Shown piece after piece: positions 10,741 to 22,320 of a stretch of 64,000 bases of DNA; positions within the stretch are counted from its first letter, which is position 1, and every line of letters begins with the position of its first letter. This DNA comes from Ancylostoma caninum (Eukaryota; Nematoda; Chromadorea; Rhabditida; Ancylostomatidae), in contig JBAJFG010000180.1 of the NCBI GenBank assembly GCA_037903475.1, positions 682,001 through 746,000 of the forward strand. Reading direction: 5' to 3'. The notes beneath the pieces are model-generated. The model worked only from the letters and a program-made list of their open reading frames with translations, had not been told where the DNA came from and ran no database searches. Made by a program: the position numbers and the translations under genes.

Positions 10741-11134
10741 TCGGTTCACATCTTGAAAGTCAAGTATGAGAGTTGACATAGACCGAGAATTCAACAAAAG
10801 GACCGATCTAACTCCATTCTATGGGTGGAGTGAGGGGGGGGGGGGAGAGGAGGTGGACAGCTCGGTTCAGAAGGGCAGTGGCCGCCAACACTGCAAGCCC
10901 TCGGAAGGCACATGTGAAGGACTCCGGATACCAGCTTAGTAGGTCCGCCAACGTTCCCGAGGTCCACGGGCCGGAAGCAGGGGGTCAATGTTTGGGGCGA
11001 CAATTGCATAACGTGATAGTCTATGTGTTAGTAATGAGCAACATAATGAAAAAGAACTCAAATATCAGTGTTAGTAACACAGTCTGCCTTTTTTATATCA
11101 GCTCATGCTATTCATTGTTGTAGAGAAGGAAAAC
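10741..11134. other. Spacer between Penelope-like and LINE copies
   Basis: Contains a GGGGGGG run near 10834 and GC-rich sequence to about 11000. No gene or repeat structure is assigned; it may include LINE 3' untranslated sequence. Confidence 0.35.
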
Positions 11135-12510
11135 TCAATCTGGAATACTTTTCTGGAAGTAATCGACTAAATGAACCTGGAATAAGCAAGATCGCTTCCA
11201 CCTGAATAAACTGGCATCAAAACTGTTCCACTGGCTAGCTGGCCTAGCGAGAAACGATCCGGCATATGCAGCTGTTTTTGCTCTTTCTGGTTTAATGCGA
11301 TATGGATGACCTCTAGTAACTTCTAACATATTCGGCCTTTCAAAAATGTCATACAGCTTAAGGTCACATTCCCCGGTCGTCAACTTATACATAAAGACAA
11401 AATCGGCTACTTTTCTTCGGAATGCTAGAGTTTGTGCTCCCAGAGCTTTAAGACGGTCTTTGTAAGATAACCTTGACAGTCCTTTTCGAACAAAACAGCG
11501 ATAGGTAAAGCTTTTTTGAACAAGTTCGATGTTTTCAACCAAGGCGTTCTTGTACGGGGACCATAACTGGCAACAATATTCCAGCAGCGGTCTGACATAA
11601 ATTGTGAACAGTTTGAAAAGCAATTTTGGGTCTCTAGATTTGAATGCTCGTAGGATAAAAGTTGATTTGCACCTAGCTCTAGCAACTAAATCGTTTATGT
11701 GCTCATCAAACTCGAATTTATTTGTGTACGTAATGCCTAAGTCACGCACCTTGTTCGCCTGGATTAAAATTTTACCATTCAGACTGAACTGAACATCAGG
11801 ATGATTTTTTCCAAAACACATTATTGTAGTCTTTTCCAAAGATATATCCAGATCCCAAATGTTGGACCATTCGCCAAGTGCGTCAAGGGCCAACTGTAGT
11901 TGGTCACAGTCGTTGATAGTGTATATTTTGGAGTCATCTGCATATACATAGAGCAAAAAGTACCGGGGGGCAGCGCTTTTGGCAAATCATCTACATACAT
12001 CAAAAACATTAACGGACCAATACAGCTGCCCTGTGGTATTCCACTCGTTGTGCGGTAGTTCCGTGAGCGCTAATGATTTACTATAACACTTTGAACTCTT
12101 TCTGTTAGAAAAGAGCGAAGGAATTGTAGTAGGCACCCGCTTATGCCAAAAGACGTCATTTTGCGCAAGAGTAGAGGTATCGAAATTGAGTCAAAGGCTT
12201 TCCTATAGTCAATATAGCAAACAGAAACAAAATTTCCGTTTTCTATTGCTTTGTGCCACAATGGCACGGTGGACAGAAGAGCAGATGTAGTTGACCGTTT
12301 GCCAAGGAAACCATGTTGATTTGGTGAAATGAGCTCATTTTCGGAGAGATAACTCACAATTCCCTTACATATAATACGCTCCAGCACTTTACTTATCGAG
12401 CTAGTAAGGCATATTGGCCGATAATTCCTAACATCATTTCTTGAACCCTTTTTGTAGATTGGTCGGACATACCCAATTCGCCACAGCTTAGGGGTTTCAC
12501 CTCTTAATAG
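11135..12510 (-). pseudogene. CR1-type non-LTR retrotransposon RT, 5'-truncated
   Basis: The minus strand encodes the RT of a CR1/jockey-like LINE in pieces. From the right: a segment around VLERIICKGIVSYLSENELI and NQHGFLGKRSTTSALLS, then YIDYRKAFDSI (motif A), then SGIPQGS (motif B, across a frame break near 12065), then VYADDSKIYTI (motif C, YADD intact). After that comes KVRDLGITYTNKFEFDEHIN and a long C-terminal region ending KSIPD at 11135. The breaks between 12070 and 11956 are frameshifts. The apurinic-type endonuclease expected upstream is missing, as is usual for 5'-truncated LINE copies. Confidence 0.85.
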
Positions 12511-12814
12511 GCATCTATAATTTTAACCACCTGCGTTGATAATTATTGTTTTTAATAATATCGACCTTATCCGCCTATTTCTCTTCTGTCCTGGAAATGT
12601 ATTATTCTGTCATGGACAGATATCGTTGTCTTTGATAGGTACTTGTAAACCGCCAGGTCATACTTATGATAGCACTTGTATGGATACCCTTGGCGGTTAT
12701 TACTTCCAAGTAGGTATCTGTTGTATGGACATGAGCATCTAGGGCAACTCCGCCCACATCTTTTGCATGAAAGGCCCTGGATGCTCAGATCTAGGATCTG
12801 CTCGTTCGACTTAT

Positions 12815-13656
12815 AGGAATGTTTATACTTTTTCGCAACGCGATGACGTCGCGACGACGGCCACAACACGCGCGATGCAACAGGTGGCGAAGCGTCGCTC
12901 CGTCGCACTATGCTAGTGTCGCAAATTTACGTACCCACGCAAGATTACATGCAAACCCCGATTTAGCGGGGATCATGGTTTCCACTGACTGTTTTGGACC
13001 TCATGGTACTGTTTGTGGTCTAGAATGTTCAAAGAAAGTTCTCGGCGATTTTCAGTGGTGATCTCCGTGAGGGCTGCAATTTGAGCAGTGTTCTTCGCTT
13101 TGGATCCAAGATATGGAATAATGTATTGCGGGCGTTCTCATTTGTTTACTTTGTCAGAGATCTTTTTTTTTGCATTTTAGTTATCAGAATGGGTTTTCTT
13201 CTATGCATACTTTGTTGTATTCCCGTGCTCCGAGGTGCTTCGTGTATGTTTTCACTGTTCCGGTGTGTTCTAGTAGTACTGGCAGGGATTTCTTTTAACG
13301 TATTCGTCGTTCTAGTGCCTCGATGCGATTTTTTTTGGTTCCCTGGTGGTGGGATGTGTGAGTTTCTGACCTAGTTGGAAGTTTCGAGCTGGGGTGAAGG
13401 TCGATTGCATTGATTTCACCACCAAACCATACCGGAACGTGAAAAATCATGAGAAGTGTCGGAGCGCAGGACCACCTTACATTCACCTATAGATCAAGCT
13501 AGCGTGTGCCCTCGCTCCGAGACGTCGCGTGGCGAGGGCAAACGCCAACTGCCACATCGCGACCACTGTTTGCGCATGCATCCGCTCGGGACCCATCGCA
13601 CTTGAACAGTTTGCTTGGACGCAACGATCGCGTTGCGCCGAAGTATAAACACTCCT
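12815..13656. mobile_element. CpG-rich MITE (first copy, 842 bp)
   Basis: The left terminus AGGAATGTTTATACTT and right terminus AAGTATAAACACTCCT form the inverted ends. Subterminal regions are unusually CpG-rich (CGATGACGTCGCGACGACGG, CGCAACGATCGCGTTGCG). TAT flanks both ends (812-814 and 657-659 of the respective kilobases), a 3-bp duplication. Both subterminal blocks match the copy at 44739-45241 in reverse orientation. The centre, about 13060-13440, is not shared and may be an extra insertion. No transposase is seen. Confidence 0.75.
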
Positions 13657-14085
13657 TATCGTCATTATCATCAATGTCGTTGCGGTGGTCTGGAGTAAAG
13701 GAACCCTTCGAGGTGTGAACTGACGAAGACATAAACCGGCTTCGACTATTCTTGTCGTCTGTTGCTGTGTTGAACTCAAGGAACCCTTCGTGGCGTGAAC
13801 TAAGGTGGATAATAACTGTAGCAATAAACGGTTAATAAAAGGTCGGTTCTATACACAAATCTAGTGGTTCCACCAAAACCTATTTGGTGGACTTGCAGAG
13901 GTGGGATTCCGACTTTCGTAAAGAATTTCGTGGTTTTTTTTAGGTATTACCTAGTTTTTCGATGCCTGATCGAGGAGGAGTTTGGTACTCTCATAGATCG
14001 TTTGACCATTTCAAACCCTGACGAAGGAGAATTCGCCGAAACCTTGGCCGATAAAGCAAGCTGATATTACTTACTCACTTATCCT
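13657..14085. other. Short spacer; nothing assigned
   Basis: Carries two near-identical GGAACCCTTCG-GTGTGAACT phrases about 80 bases apart (13710-13800) and a short plus-strand open frame of 66 codons at 13864-14064 without any recognisable domain. I do not support a gene here. Confidence 0.35.
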
Positions 14086-14800
14086 TTAGCTGGTGTCTGG
14101 AGGAGCGGTTCGACCTCTCAACACTGCTGTAGGTGTCACTGGAGAACGAATTGCTTGACCGACACGCTGACATTCTTGACGATTAGCAGTGATAATTTTA
14201 GCTTCAACGACACGGCACCGTAGTGTCTTGAGATCTGTCTCAACTTGCTTGACCCAGGTTTTCTTTGGTGCCGTCCGCTGCACTTTGCACTTTGCGTAGG
14301 TCGTTTCTTCCACAAAAGACTGTGCGGTAGTCGGGTGGTGTCCATTCTGCAGACATGTCCAAACCAACGTAGTCTTCGTATTCGGGTTGCTCTTCCATTG
14401 TCGGTTGGTGTCCACAACTGTCACGGATATGTTCATTTCGGATACGGCTAAAACACCGCATTTGAAAAGTCTCAAATCTATTCAGGTCCAACTCCAGCAG
14501 GGTCCATGTTTCAAATCCGTACAGAAGGATTGGCATCACTAGTGTTCGAAATAGGCTCATTTTCGTGGTGAGCAAGATGCCATTTTTCTTCTAAACAGAT
14601 CATCTTAGCGAAGCCAACGCTGTAGATGCTTTTCCAATTCTGCTGTCGACGCGACCTTCTCCTCCACCAGAGATCCAAGGTACTTGAACTCTCGAACCTG
14701 CTCGAGTTGGACTCCTTCGAGGTAGACTGGCTGTAGAACCATCCGTTGTCATGGTCTTCGTCTTGTCTCCATTTATTCTTTGTCCGTATGTATGACTCTG
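14086..14800 (-). pseudogene. RTE-type RT, C-terminal part
   Basis: Shows the RT tail in two or three frames: INGDKTKTMTTDGSTA, then (frame change) a 'YLGS'-type segment near 14690, then FRTLVMPILLYGFETWTL, then RRLRWFGHVCRMDTTRLPH, the conserved 'RRLRWFGHV-RM' box typical of RTE and related LINE C-termini. Frameshifts break the coding. Near the end the similarity fades toward 14086. Confidence 0.8.
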
Positions 14801-14809
14801 CAATTTTCG

Positions 14810-17637
14810 GGGTGGCGAGCGTTCCGTGCGATCTAATTAACAGCGAGAAACTAGAGCTATGCTCCAGGGATCATTGGCGTCTTCACACCTCGCTCGCACC
14901 TTAACGCGGTGGTCACTCGCAGCCGAGCTGGCCGAGAACAACCAAGAACTCCCCTCGCCGCTACCGTCGCGCGCGCGACATCGCGTTTCTTGTGTGACAT
15001 GTACGCAGACAGCGACGCGCAGCAGACCTTTCTAGGAGTCCGTGAAGAGTCGAGGCTTGGCAGAGTTCCAGTAGAATGTATGGGATGATGAATCTTGTGC
15101 ATTACGAAGCATTCAAAATTGAATGAAGATGAAATTTCAGTTTTGGAGAAAAAATCGATGGTTTCGAAGAACAAAGCATTCATCAGTGGGCTATTCGACA
15201 AGCTGACTACGAAATGTCTTTTTATAATGTCTATCTTTTAGTGTCTATTTTGCGTCATAACGCCACTTTAGTGATGTCTCAACAAATATACGGTAGATAC
15301 TGAACTTTCCTGAATCTTCTCAAAATTTGCAAACAGAAGCTATTCTTCGCTCTGATAACGAATCCAATATATATTTTATAGCCAGCTGCCGTACCCGGCT
15401 TTGCTCATTTATTCTACTCAGGGTCAAGCGTGTGTTGATAAATTATCAAAGGGGGGTCGTACGGGGGGGGGGAAAGAGGGGGGTCGTAAGGGGGAGGTCG
15501 TGGTCGGGAGGGGGTGCCTTAGTGTGGAATAGGAGGTAGAAAAAAGGTAGAAAAAACGGAAGAAGTGGGACACTGAATTATCCATACACGGGATTTGTTT
15601 TGACGTGATTAAACGACTTTAACAGTATGAGTTGAATGGTGAAAAGTGGGGGGTTATAGGCTAAAATTTTCGCACGTCCGTACTGAAAGTCCTACCCAGT
15701 CCTGCAGGCCAGTAAAAAGTCATTTTATGGACCCTACCCAATAGTGCTTTACCCCGAAGTTTCTGATCTCCAGCTTCAAGAGGAAAGGTTCAGCACGGGA
15801 ATTACGGAGATGAGGTTTCGTCGATAAAAATGGCCTTTTTTCCATGTTTTTATCGACGGAGTTGAATCGCGGTGGAAGCAGGCGGAAAAACGAGCTGTAC
15901 AGCCTGAAAGCGAAAACCTTCGACTATTAGGAACTTCAAAAAAATTGGGACCTCAACGGCCCAGATCTTCTGATATTCGTGTCCGACTACAACCATGCCT
16001 TTGAACGAGTCTAAATTTTAGGCTAAAATTTTCGCACGTCCGTACTGACAGTCCTACTCAGTCCTGCAGGCCGATAAAAAGTCATTTTATGGAACCTGCC
16101 CAATAGTGCTTTACCCCGAAGTTTCAGATCTCCAGCTTCAAGAGGAAAGATTCAGCACGGGAATTACGGAGGTGAGGTTTCGTCGATAAAAATGGCCTTT
16201 TTTCCATGTTTTTATCGACGGAGTTGAACCGCGGTGGAAGCAGCTGCGGAAAAACGAGCTGCGCAGCCTGAAAGCGAAAACCTTCGACTATTAGGAACCT
16301 GAAAAAAATTGGGACCTCAACGGGCTAGATCTTCTGATATTCGTGTCCGACTACAACCATGTCTCTGAGCGAGTCAAAATTTTAGGCTGAAATTTTCGCA
16401 CGTCCGTACTGAAAGTCCCACCCAGTCCTCCACCCCTATAAACAGTTATTTCGTGCTTTGCGGTCGATCATCTCGAATCTACTACAAGCGCGTGTCATTT
16501 CACGCCATGCAAAAATCCTGGGCTCGGAGGGGATCGAACCCTTGACCATGTCGCTGATGTGTATGGTTGTTTTTCGTAACGAATACGAAGGTATTTCGTT
16601 TAGAAACTCTGTACTGACGCTTTCAGACTGAAATTCGCTCACCGCACACGCTTTAACCCTCAGCAAAAATTTGAGCCTCGGTAGGGATCGAACCCTTCAC
16701 CAGGTAGCTGATGTATATAGATGTTTTTTTCTTGATGTGTTCGAGCCTCATTAGTTACGTTAGCAAAATTGCATAGTTAATGCACGTTTTTTGTCCACCG
16801 CGTACATTTCAACGTTTTCCAAAAAAACTTCCAAACAACTAGTTAGATACAAAAGAGCCTCTTTCTCCTTCCTATGCTCTGGCTCCACCACACCTGTCGC
16901 AGTACGAACACCTGAAACGGGATACAATATCTAAATTCTGTAAGCATAGAAGGAAATTTGTGTGCAAAGGGGGGGGGTCGTATTTTTGGTGGCTCAAAGG
17001 GGGGGGGGGTCGTATGGGGATCGACGTTTTACCATCATCACGCTTGACCCTGATTCTACTACCCCGGCTATCTCAAACTGCTAAGACAAATTGCTGTTGC
17101 CGATAAATTCAAGGTGAAGCGTGTAACAAGTTCACATAGTGCTTGAAGTAAACTTATATAGCGTGTATAGAATAGGGGTGAAGCTAAAATTATTAAAAGT
17201 TCATAAATAGATACTGAATTCGTGACCAGAACGAAGAATAACCCCTTTTTGCAAATTTTGAGAAGATTCGGAAAAGTCCAGCATCTGCCACATACTTGTT
17301 GATACGCCACTAAAATAGCTTCATGATACAAAGTAGATATCAAATTCGTAATTAGCATGTCGAGTAACCCCAAATAAATGTTTCCTTTCCCAAGTTTTCG
17401 ATTTTTTTACTAAAATCGAAATTAATCACATTTTATTTTTTTCATCTCTTCTGCATCAAGAAACGCGATGTCGCGCGCGACTGTTGCAGCGAGGAGAGTT
17501 CCTGGGGATGCTGCCAGCTCGGTTGCCAGCGATCAGCACAATTAAAGGTGCGAGCAAGGTGCGAAGACGCTAATGATCCCTGGAGCATATGTGTAGTTTA
17601 TCGCTGTTAATTGGATCGCACCGAACGCTACACACCC
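14810..17637. mobile_element. 2.83 kb Mutator-like element with about 190-bp terminal inverted repeats
   Basis: The ends GGGTGGCGAGCGTTCCGTGC (left) and, reading inward from the right, GGGTGTGTAGCGTTCGGTGC are followed by about 190 bases of mirrored sequence (left arm to about 15000, right arm from about 17460), including GCTCCAGGGATCATT and GCGCGACATCGCGTTTCTT. CAATTTTCG flanks both ends (14801-14809 and 17638-17646), a perfect 9-bp duplication. Long arms, GGG ends and a 9-bp duplication point to the Mutator superfamily. No MULE transposase is readable inside, so it is non-autonomous. Confidence 0.85.
15657..16440. repeat. Tandem 362-364 bp units inside the Mutator-like element
   Basis: The segment beginning AGGCTAAAATTTTCGCACGT at about 15658 recurs at about 16020 and starts again at about 16384 before breaking off, giving two full copies and one partial. 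Copies share blocks such as ATAAAAATGGCCTTTTTTCC and TCTGATATTCGTGTCCGACT with few changes. Each unit holds a small inverted pair around TCGTCGATAAAAA / TTTTTATCGACGG. No coding function is seen. Confidence 0.85.
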
Positions 17638-17646
17638 CAATTTTCG

Positions 17647-18871
17647 CAATTGAAGAAATGATATCCGTTGCGTCAGCATCCGTTTCCGCGAAGCTGATCC
17701 ATGAGTCGAGTAGCGACTCATCCGAATTCTGGCTTCACAGCATCTCTTGAACATTTTCTCGGCCATGGAACTTCTCCGGCAGAAGCAGTCGTACCCCATC
17801 ACGGATCATGAGCGTTTACGGGAATATCTGCAAAGATCAGGTCAGTGAGGAATTGGTTGTCGCTATACTGAACTCCGCTTCTGTCGTCGAAAACTTTTCT
17901 CATGATCGCATCGACTACAATATTGAAGAGTAGCGGAGAGATGACATCTCCCTGGCGAACTCCGGTTTTAATGGAAAACTCCTGGGACAGCTGATTCTTG
18001 ACCCGCACGCTGCTGCTTGACCCGTTTTATGTTGCTTGGAGAAGCCTCACTATCTCCCGCGGTACGTGCTCGACTTCCAACGACTTCCAGAGGGCTGGCC
18101 AGTGTACGCGATTGAACGTCGACTTAAAATCGACGCAGGCAACAACTATTCGTTTTCCGCATCTGATCCTCTCCTCCCTCAGTTAACGAAGATGTGATCG
18201 CAACAGTTAACGAAGATGTGATCGCAGCCTCGACCCGGACAAAATCCGGCTTGCTCTCCACAGCTGGTCTGTTCTCGATGCTCCTGAAGTCTTGCCTGAA
18301 TGATCTTCATAGAGACGTTGCCAACGATCGATTGCAAGCTAGTTCCGCGGTAGTTCTTGCATTCCCTGCTGTCTCCCTTCTTATGGATTGGTACCACAAG
18401 CGCGCGCTTCCATATGGCGGGAATGACCTCAGACTGTCAGACGAGGGATACTAAACTATGAAGTCGCCTCAGTAAGCCCTCTCCCCCAGCTGTTATCGTT
18501 TCCGCAGTGACGTTATGTACTGCAGGCGTTTCGCCGTTCTTGAGCGTCCTTACTGCTTTCCTTATTTCATCAATGGTGGGCTCCCCGTCAAGAAATGCAT
18601 TTCGCGGCGTTTTGATGCTCAGTGTTTCCAGGGGTGGTCCTTGTGGTGAATCGTGACTGTAGAGCTCGCTGAAGAATTCCTTCCGGCGCTTGAGGCGTTT
18701 CGCTGCCGATCGCACAAAAGTACCATCCGCTTTCCTGATATTGTCGTCTGTTGTCCTCGCTTTTTCACTTAATTGCCTAATATGGTGAGGTATACGATAG
18801 TCGTTTCTGCCCGCTGCTTCTTCGAGTTCGACGACCACCCGGTTCCAGTATGCCTCCCTCTCTATTTTCAT
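17647..18871 (-). pseudogene. RTE-type RT, N-terminal and central part
   Basis: From the right the frames read REAYWNRVVVELEEAAGRND and RKEFFSELYSHDSPQGP, the region ahead of the RT. Next come ADGTFVRSAAKRLKRRKEFF, then MVPIHKKGDSRECKNYRGTS (RT block 1-2), then GEQAGFCPGRGCDHIF (block 3), then KTGVRQGDVISPLLFNIVVD (motif B), then TDLIFAD (motif C, reading FAD-I instead of FADD). Motif A lies in a frame break near 18180-18030. An 18-base duplication near 18182-18220 adds a repeated tail to the frame. The element is dead. Confidence 0.8.
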
Positions 18872-19078
18872 TCGTCAACGGAGTTCCTGACTGAGTTCAG
18901 AACCCGTCCACAAGTTGCAAATATTCGTTCGAGATCCACGGTTGTGTCCGACGGCGAGTGCCGGGGCACAATGATTTTGCACATTCTAGAACGACATCCG
19001 ACATCTGTTTCTTCTCTTCGTCTGCATTCGCACTACTCTGAAGTCCGCCGCCTGAACATTTTACGGGTCTCGTTGCCT

Positions 19079-19425
19079 GGCCAGCAGACGTGCTTGCCTG
19101 CTGGCCAGGCACGCAAGAGCCGGAAACTGGCCAGGCAACACCCGGTAGCTGGTCAGGAAATTCAGTCCCGGAATTTGATCAGGCAGCCACGAACACCCTG
19201 GCCAGGCAAGACCCGGAAACTGGCCAGGCAAGACCCGGAAACTGGCCAGGCAAGACCCGGAAACTGGCCAGGCACGCAAGAGCCGGAAACTGGCCAGGCA
19301 ACACCCGGTAGCTGGTCAGGAAATTCAGTCCCGGAATTTGACCAGGCAGCCACGAACACCCTGGCCAGGCAAGACCCGGAAACTGGCCAGGCAAGACCCG
19401 GAAACTGGCCAGGCAATTGCAGGCG
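19079..19425. repeat. GC-rich minisatellite (about 21-22 bp core)
   Basis: Repeats of CTGGCCAGGCAAGACCCGGAAA fill the interval. They are arranged in a higher-order block: core repeats, an ACGCAAGAGCCGG variant, an AACACCCGGTAGCTGGTCAGG variant, then AATTCAGTCCCGGAATTTG and CAGCCACGAACACC. The block occurs about twice. The repeat stays open in several frames on both strands because its period is near a multiple of three; that is a by-product, not evidence of a protein. Confidence 0.9.
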
Positions 19426-19459
19426 AATGTTGTGCATTAGCTTTGTGAATGCCTGCTAT

Positions 19460-20362
19460 AAACTCATCTGTACATACAAAAGTGAAAGTTTGTATGTGTG
19501 TATGTGGACTAAATTTTGCAAGGAGGCCCTCCAGCGGCCAGCGGAGGTTTTAGGCTACCTTCCACTGGACATTATCAAGTGGTTCATCAATTACATCGAT
19601 TTTATTGATTTTTCGCTGTTTTTGTCCAGTGACTGGCGAGAACATGCCCACTAGCGTTCCTCAATATGGTGAACACGAATGTTACCACCGCTTATAGTCA
19701 AATTATCGATTTATTGGTTTCCTTTCTACTTCTGATGAGGGGTAAGCGAGGACAAGTGTAATGGGGTTTCTTAACGCGCTGAACGCGAATACGACAACAA
19801 TTTCCCGCTAGATTATCAATTTGATTTTTTTCATTTCTGCTGTAGAGAAAAGAACAACAGAACATTCCCATCAAGGTCTTCGGGTACGCTGAACACAAAC
19901 ATCACAACAATTTCGGGGAAGAATATCAGTTTATGGAATTCATCGATTTCTATAATTCGATCATACACGAACAGGAACATGTCTACTGCGGTTCTCCTTG
20001 CGCCGAACACAAATTTGAGAACCATTTCCAACAATGTGGGGACTGATTAATTTATTGATTTCGTCTGTTTTTCTGCTTCCACTCGGGGACGAGCGAGAAC
20101 ATGTCTACTGTGGTTCTAAAATAGGTTTAACACTAATGTGACAACCACTTCGTACGAAATTATCTATTTTCTTGCTTTTTCAACGTCTTCGCTTTCGTAC
20201 TTCTGAAAAAAAAAAGATTGCCGAGGTCATCTGACATGGTCAGTGGTGAGCACTTTAAATGAATGTATTCATATCACAATTTACTCATATCACCATATCA
20301 CTGTGAAAAACTGGAGAAAGCAAAAGTCCCGAGCGAAGCCGGGTATGCCGTCTAATAATGAA
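19460..20362. mobile_element. Possible Helitron-like non-autonomous element with internal 110-120 bp repeats
   Basis: The left part has ACATACAAAAGTGAAAGTTTGTATGTGTG, and the right end reads GAGCGAAGCCGGGTATGCCG followed by TCTAATAATG. This layout resembles small Helitron-type elements (short 5' T-rich leader, GC hairpin near a CTRR 3' end). Between about 19641 and 20180 there are about five degenerate repeats starting GAACATGYCYAC, spaced roughly 110-120 bases apart. The exact ends and the CTRR are uncertain. Confidence 0.35.
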
Positions 20363-21220
20363 ATAAATATTAAGGTTTCGAGCATGAGAAATGAAGCAGT
20401 GTAAGATTTGCTTAGTTTTTGTAGTTTCAAGAACTCTCTGTTTCACGTGTCATGTTCCAATTTTGCCACTTGGCCGTCCGCCAACATGAATTAAGTGTTG
20501 GCACGTTGTTATAGGCGAGACGTTTCGGTGCGTTTCCAGCTATCGATTTCGGCGCGCTTACGACTGATTGCGCTAATTTCCACGATTTGGCGTATGATAA
20601 ATTGCGCGCTGGGTAATTAGACAAATCACGTTGAATTGCTCTAATTTTTGGAACAGACAATACCATAAAAGCATATTGGATATGCTTTTACTGCTCTTCA
20701 TATCGGTAATATCAGTTCTAAGCTTCTCCAACAAAATTCCAGCTTTCCACAATAGGAAGCGTTCGAATTGGTGTGAATTCATCACCAACAGATGTTTGAT
20801 TGTGCTTGAAATAGTCAGCACAACGTAATTACAATGATATGTTTATTAAAGGCAAATCTGCTAACGTGTCGAACAAACCGTATGAATGGAAATCGAGCAA
20901 GAACTAAGGGCAGAATAGGTTGGCACAAGCTTGTGACATAGTTACAACGACATATTCTGATTTCACAAATAGCAGCCTAGTATCAATACCCCTATCTTAG
21001 CGCAATAAAGTCAGATAGATGAACGATAGATGAACATAGATGAGCGAAGGTACATTCTTGAACAGCAATGATATGATCGACAACTACTTACAGCGTCGAA
21101 TCAGAAACAATCTTATAAGAAGCGGCACTATAATATCTATTTACAACGAGATAGCATTCGATGAGAAGTACTGTATGCGACTTTCAAAGAAAAAAAAGCT
21201 TACGATCTGGGCTGGTATGC
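20363..21220. other. Intergenic stretch, nothing assigned
   Basis: AT-rich sequence without a frame, repeat or hairpin that I can support. Confidence 0.4.
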
Positions 21221-21330
21221 ATATCTCCTCCCGCAGTGAGAATTGCTCCCGAGCACTCCCTGAGGGAGCGACTCCCGGCGGGAGAGCTCGGGAGGCATTT
21301 CTCATGGGAGTGATTCGGGAGCGGCTAAGC
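21221..21330. repeat. Dispersed GGAGCGACTCCC palindromic repeat, copy 1
   Basis: A stretch built from mirrored GGGAG/CTCCC words (CTCCCGAGCACTCCC, GGGAGCGACTCCCGGCGGGA, AGCTCGGGAGG) next to a TATGCATAT word. Similar blocks occur at about 22183-22320, 29766-29860 and 30665-30780, always with a TATGCATAC or TATGTATAC word nearby. The family is probably a small palindromic non-autonomous repeat. Ends and target duplications could not be fixed. Confidence 0.6.
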
Positions 21331-22182
21331 GCAGAATTGCACAATAAGAATGGTGTAGCTCTAAGGTGCTGTACATGAGAAATGGTGGATTATACCTAGA
21401 TATATGTGCATGAAAACTTACTGAACAACCATTTTTCGAATACTATGGATCAAAATCGTCGTTTTTTCAGTGAGATCGTTCCCATTATACAAAATAAGTT
21501 AATGAAAGGAGTAACGGAGTGTGAAAAAAGCAATTTACTTTCTGCTAATCATTAAAGAAACAACATTTCAATTTTTTCCTTGCTTTCCAGCTTCATTCTA
21601 AGCACTAAAGAAAGATAATAAGTTAGCTTTCGAATTATGAATTATTTGTGATGGAACTCCTGTAGACAGTGCTGCTTTCTTTTCGGAGCCTTTCTCACTG
21701 TTCTCAACGAGTTCACCGATATAAGAAAGAAGTGTTTTTTTTTTTAAATTGCAAACAAAAAAAGCAACGAGAATACTTCCATAGAGAGGGCCATATACGT
21801 CGAAATTGCCCAAAATTGCGTAACGTAAGAGGCAGCGATAATACTCAAGAGTATGTAACATTTTTTTAGGTACGAACAAAAGTAAAGCTAACACGAATTT
21901 TGAATAAATTTGAAAATCGAAATTGCAATAAACATTTGAAAAATGAGCCTACCATGGACTCCAACTACGTAAATACGGAAATTTCTTGCAATTGTGTAAC
22001 GGCTGGAGCACTGGGGCACTGGATCTGCTCAAAAAGAGATAGGCACAAACCACATGGTCATCTTCCATACATCGCATATGACGTGAATATTTTGATTCCC
22101 TCTTATTTTGCAAAAAAACATGAGCAGAGGAACTACCAGTTAATTCGATACCATCGATCAAATCAGCTAGCCAGCCGACCTC

Positions 22183-22320
22183 ATCCCGAACTCTCCTACG
22201 AAGGAATGCGAGTAGCTAGCTCCTCGTATGCATACCTCCTCCCAGCTCCCGAATCACTGCTCCCGACTTCTCCCTAGAGGAGCGAAAACGCTCCTCTACT
22301 CCGGAGTAAGGGAGCGGCAG
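22183..22320. repeat. Dispersed GGAGCGACTCCC repeat, copy 2
   Basis: Contains GAGTAGCTAGCTCCTCGTAT, GCATACCTCCTCCCAGCTCC and CTCCCGACTTCTCCCTAGAG, the same word set as the other copies but more diverged. Confidence 0.5.

Larger units (their letters stand above)
14086..18880 (-). mobile_element. RTE-type LINE split by a Mutator-like insertion
   Basis: Minus-strand RT pieces at 18871-17647 and 14800-14086 belong to one RTE-type LINE. Removing the insertion 14810-17637 and one copy of the 9-base duplication joins RMLTQRISFLQLRKL directly to QSHTYGQRINGDKTKTM in one frame. The copy also carries its own stops and frameshifts. RTE elements have an apurinic endonuclease plus RT in one ORF; the endonuclease part is not visible here. 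Confidence 0.8.

Noticed and set aside
10820..11120. Plus-strand frame of 100 codons beginning in a G-run
   Set aside because: Low-complexity start and no domain; likely LINE or Penelope flank.
16500..16710. Two tRNA-like boxes (GGTTCGATCC, minus strand)
   Set aside because: B-box-like words about 180 bases apart in the Mutator-like element, without acceptor or anticodon stems.
15440..17010. G-runs around GTCGTA words near both ends of the Mutator-like interior
   Set aside because: They look like slippage-prone runs; quadruplex or regulatory function cannot be argued from sequence alone.
19079..19425. CRISPR-like direct repeats
   Set aside because: Units are contiguous variants without unique spacers in a eukaryotic context; a minisatellite.
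18773..19654. Plus-strand open frame of 293 codons
   Set aside because: Runs from antisense LINE sequence through the GC minisatellite, whose period keeps frames open; no protein features.
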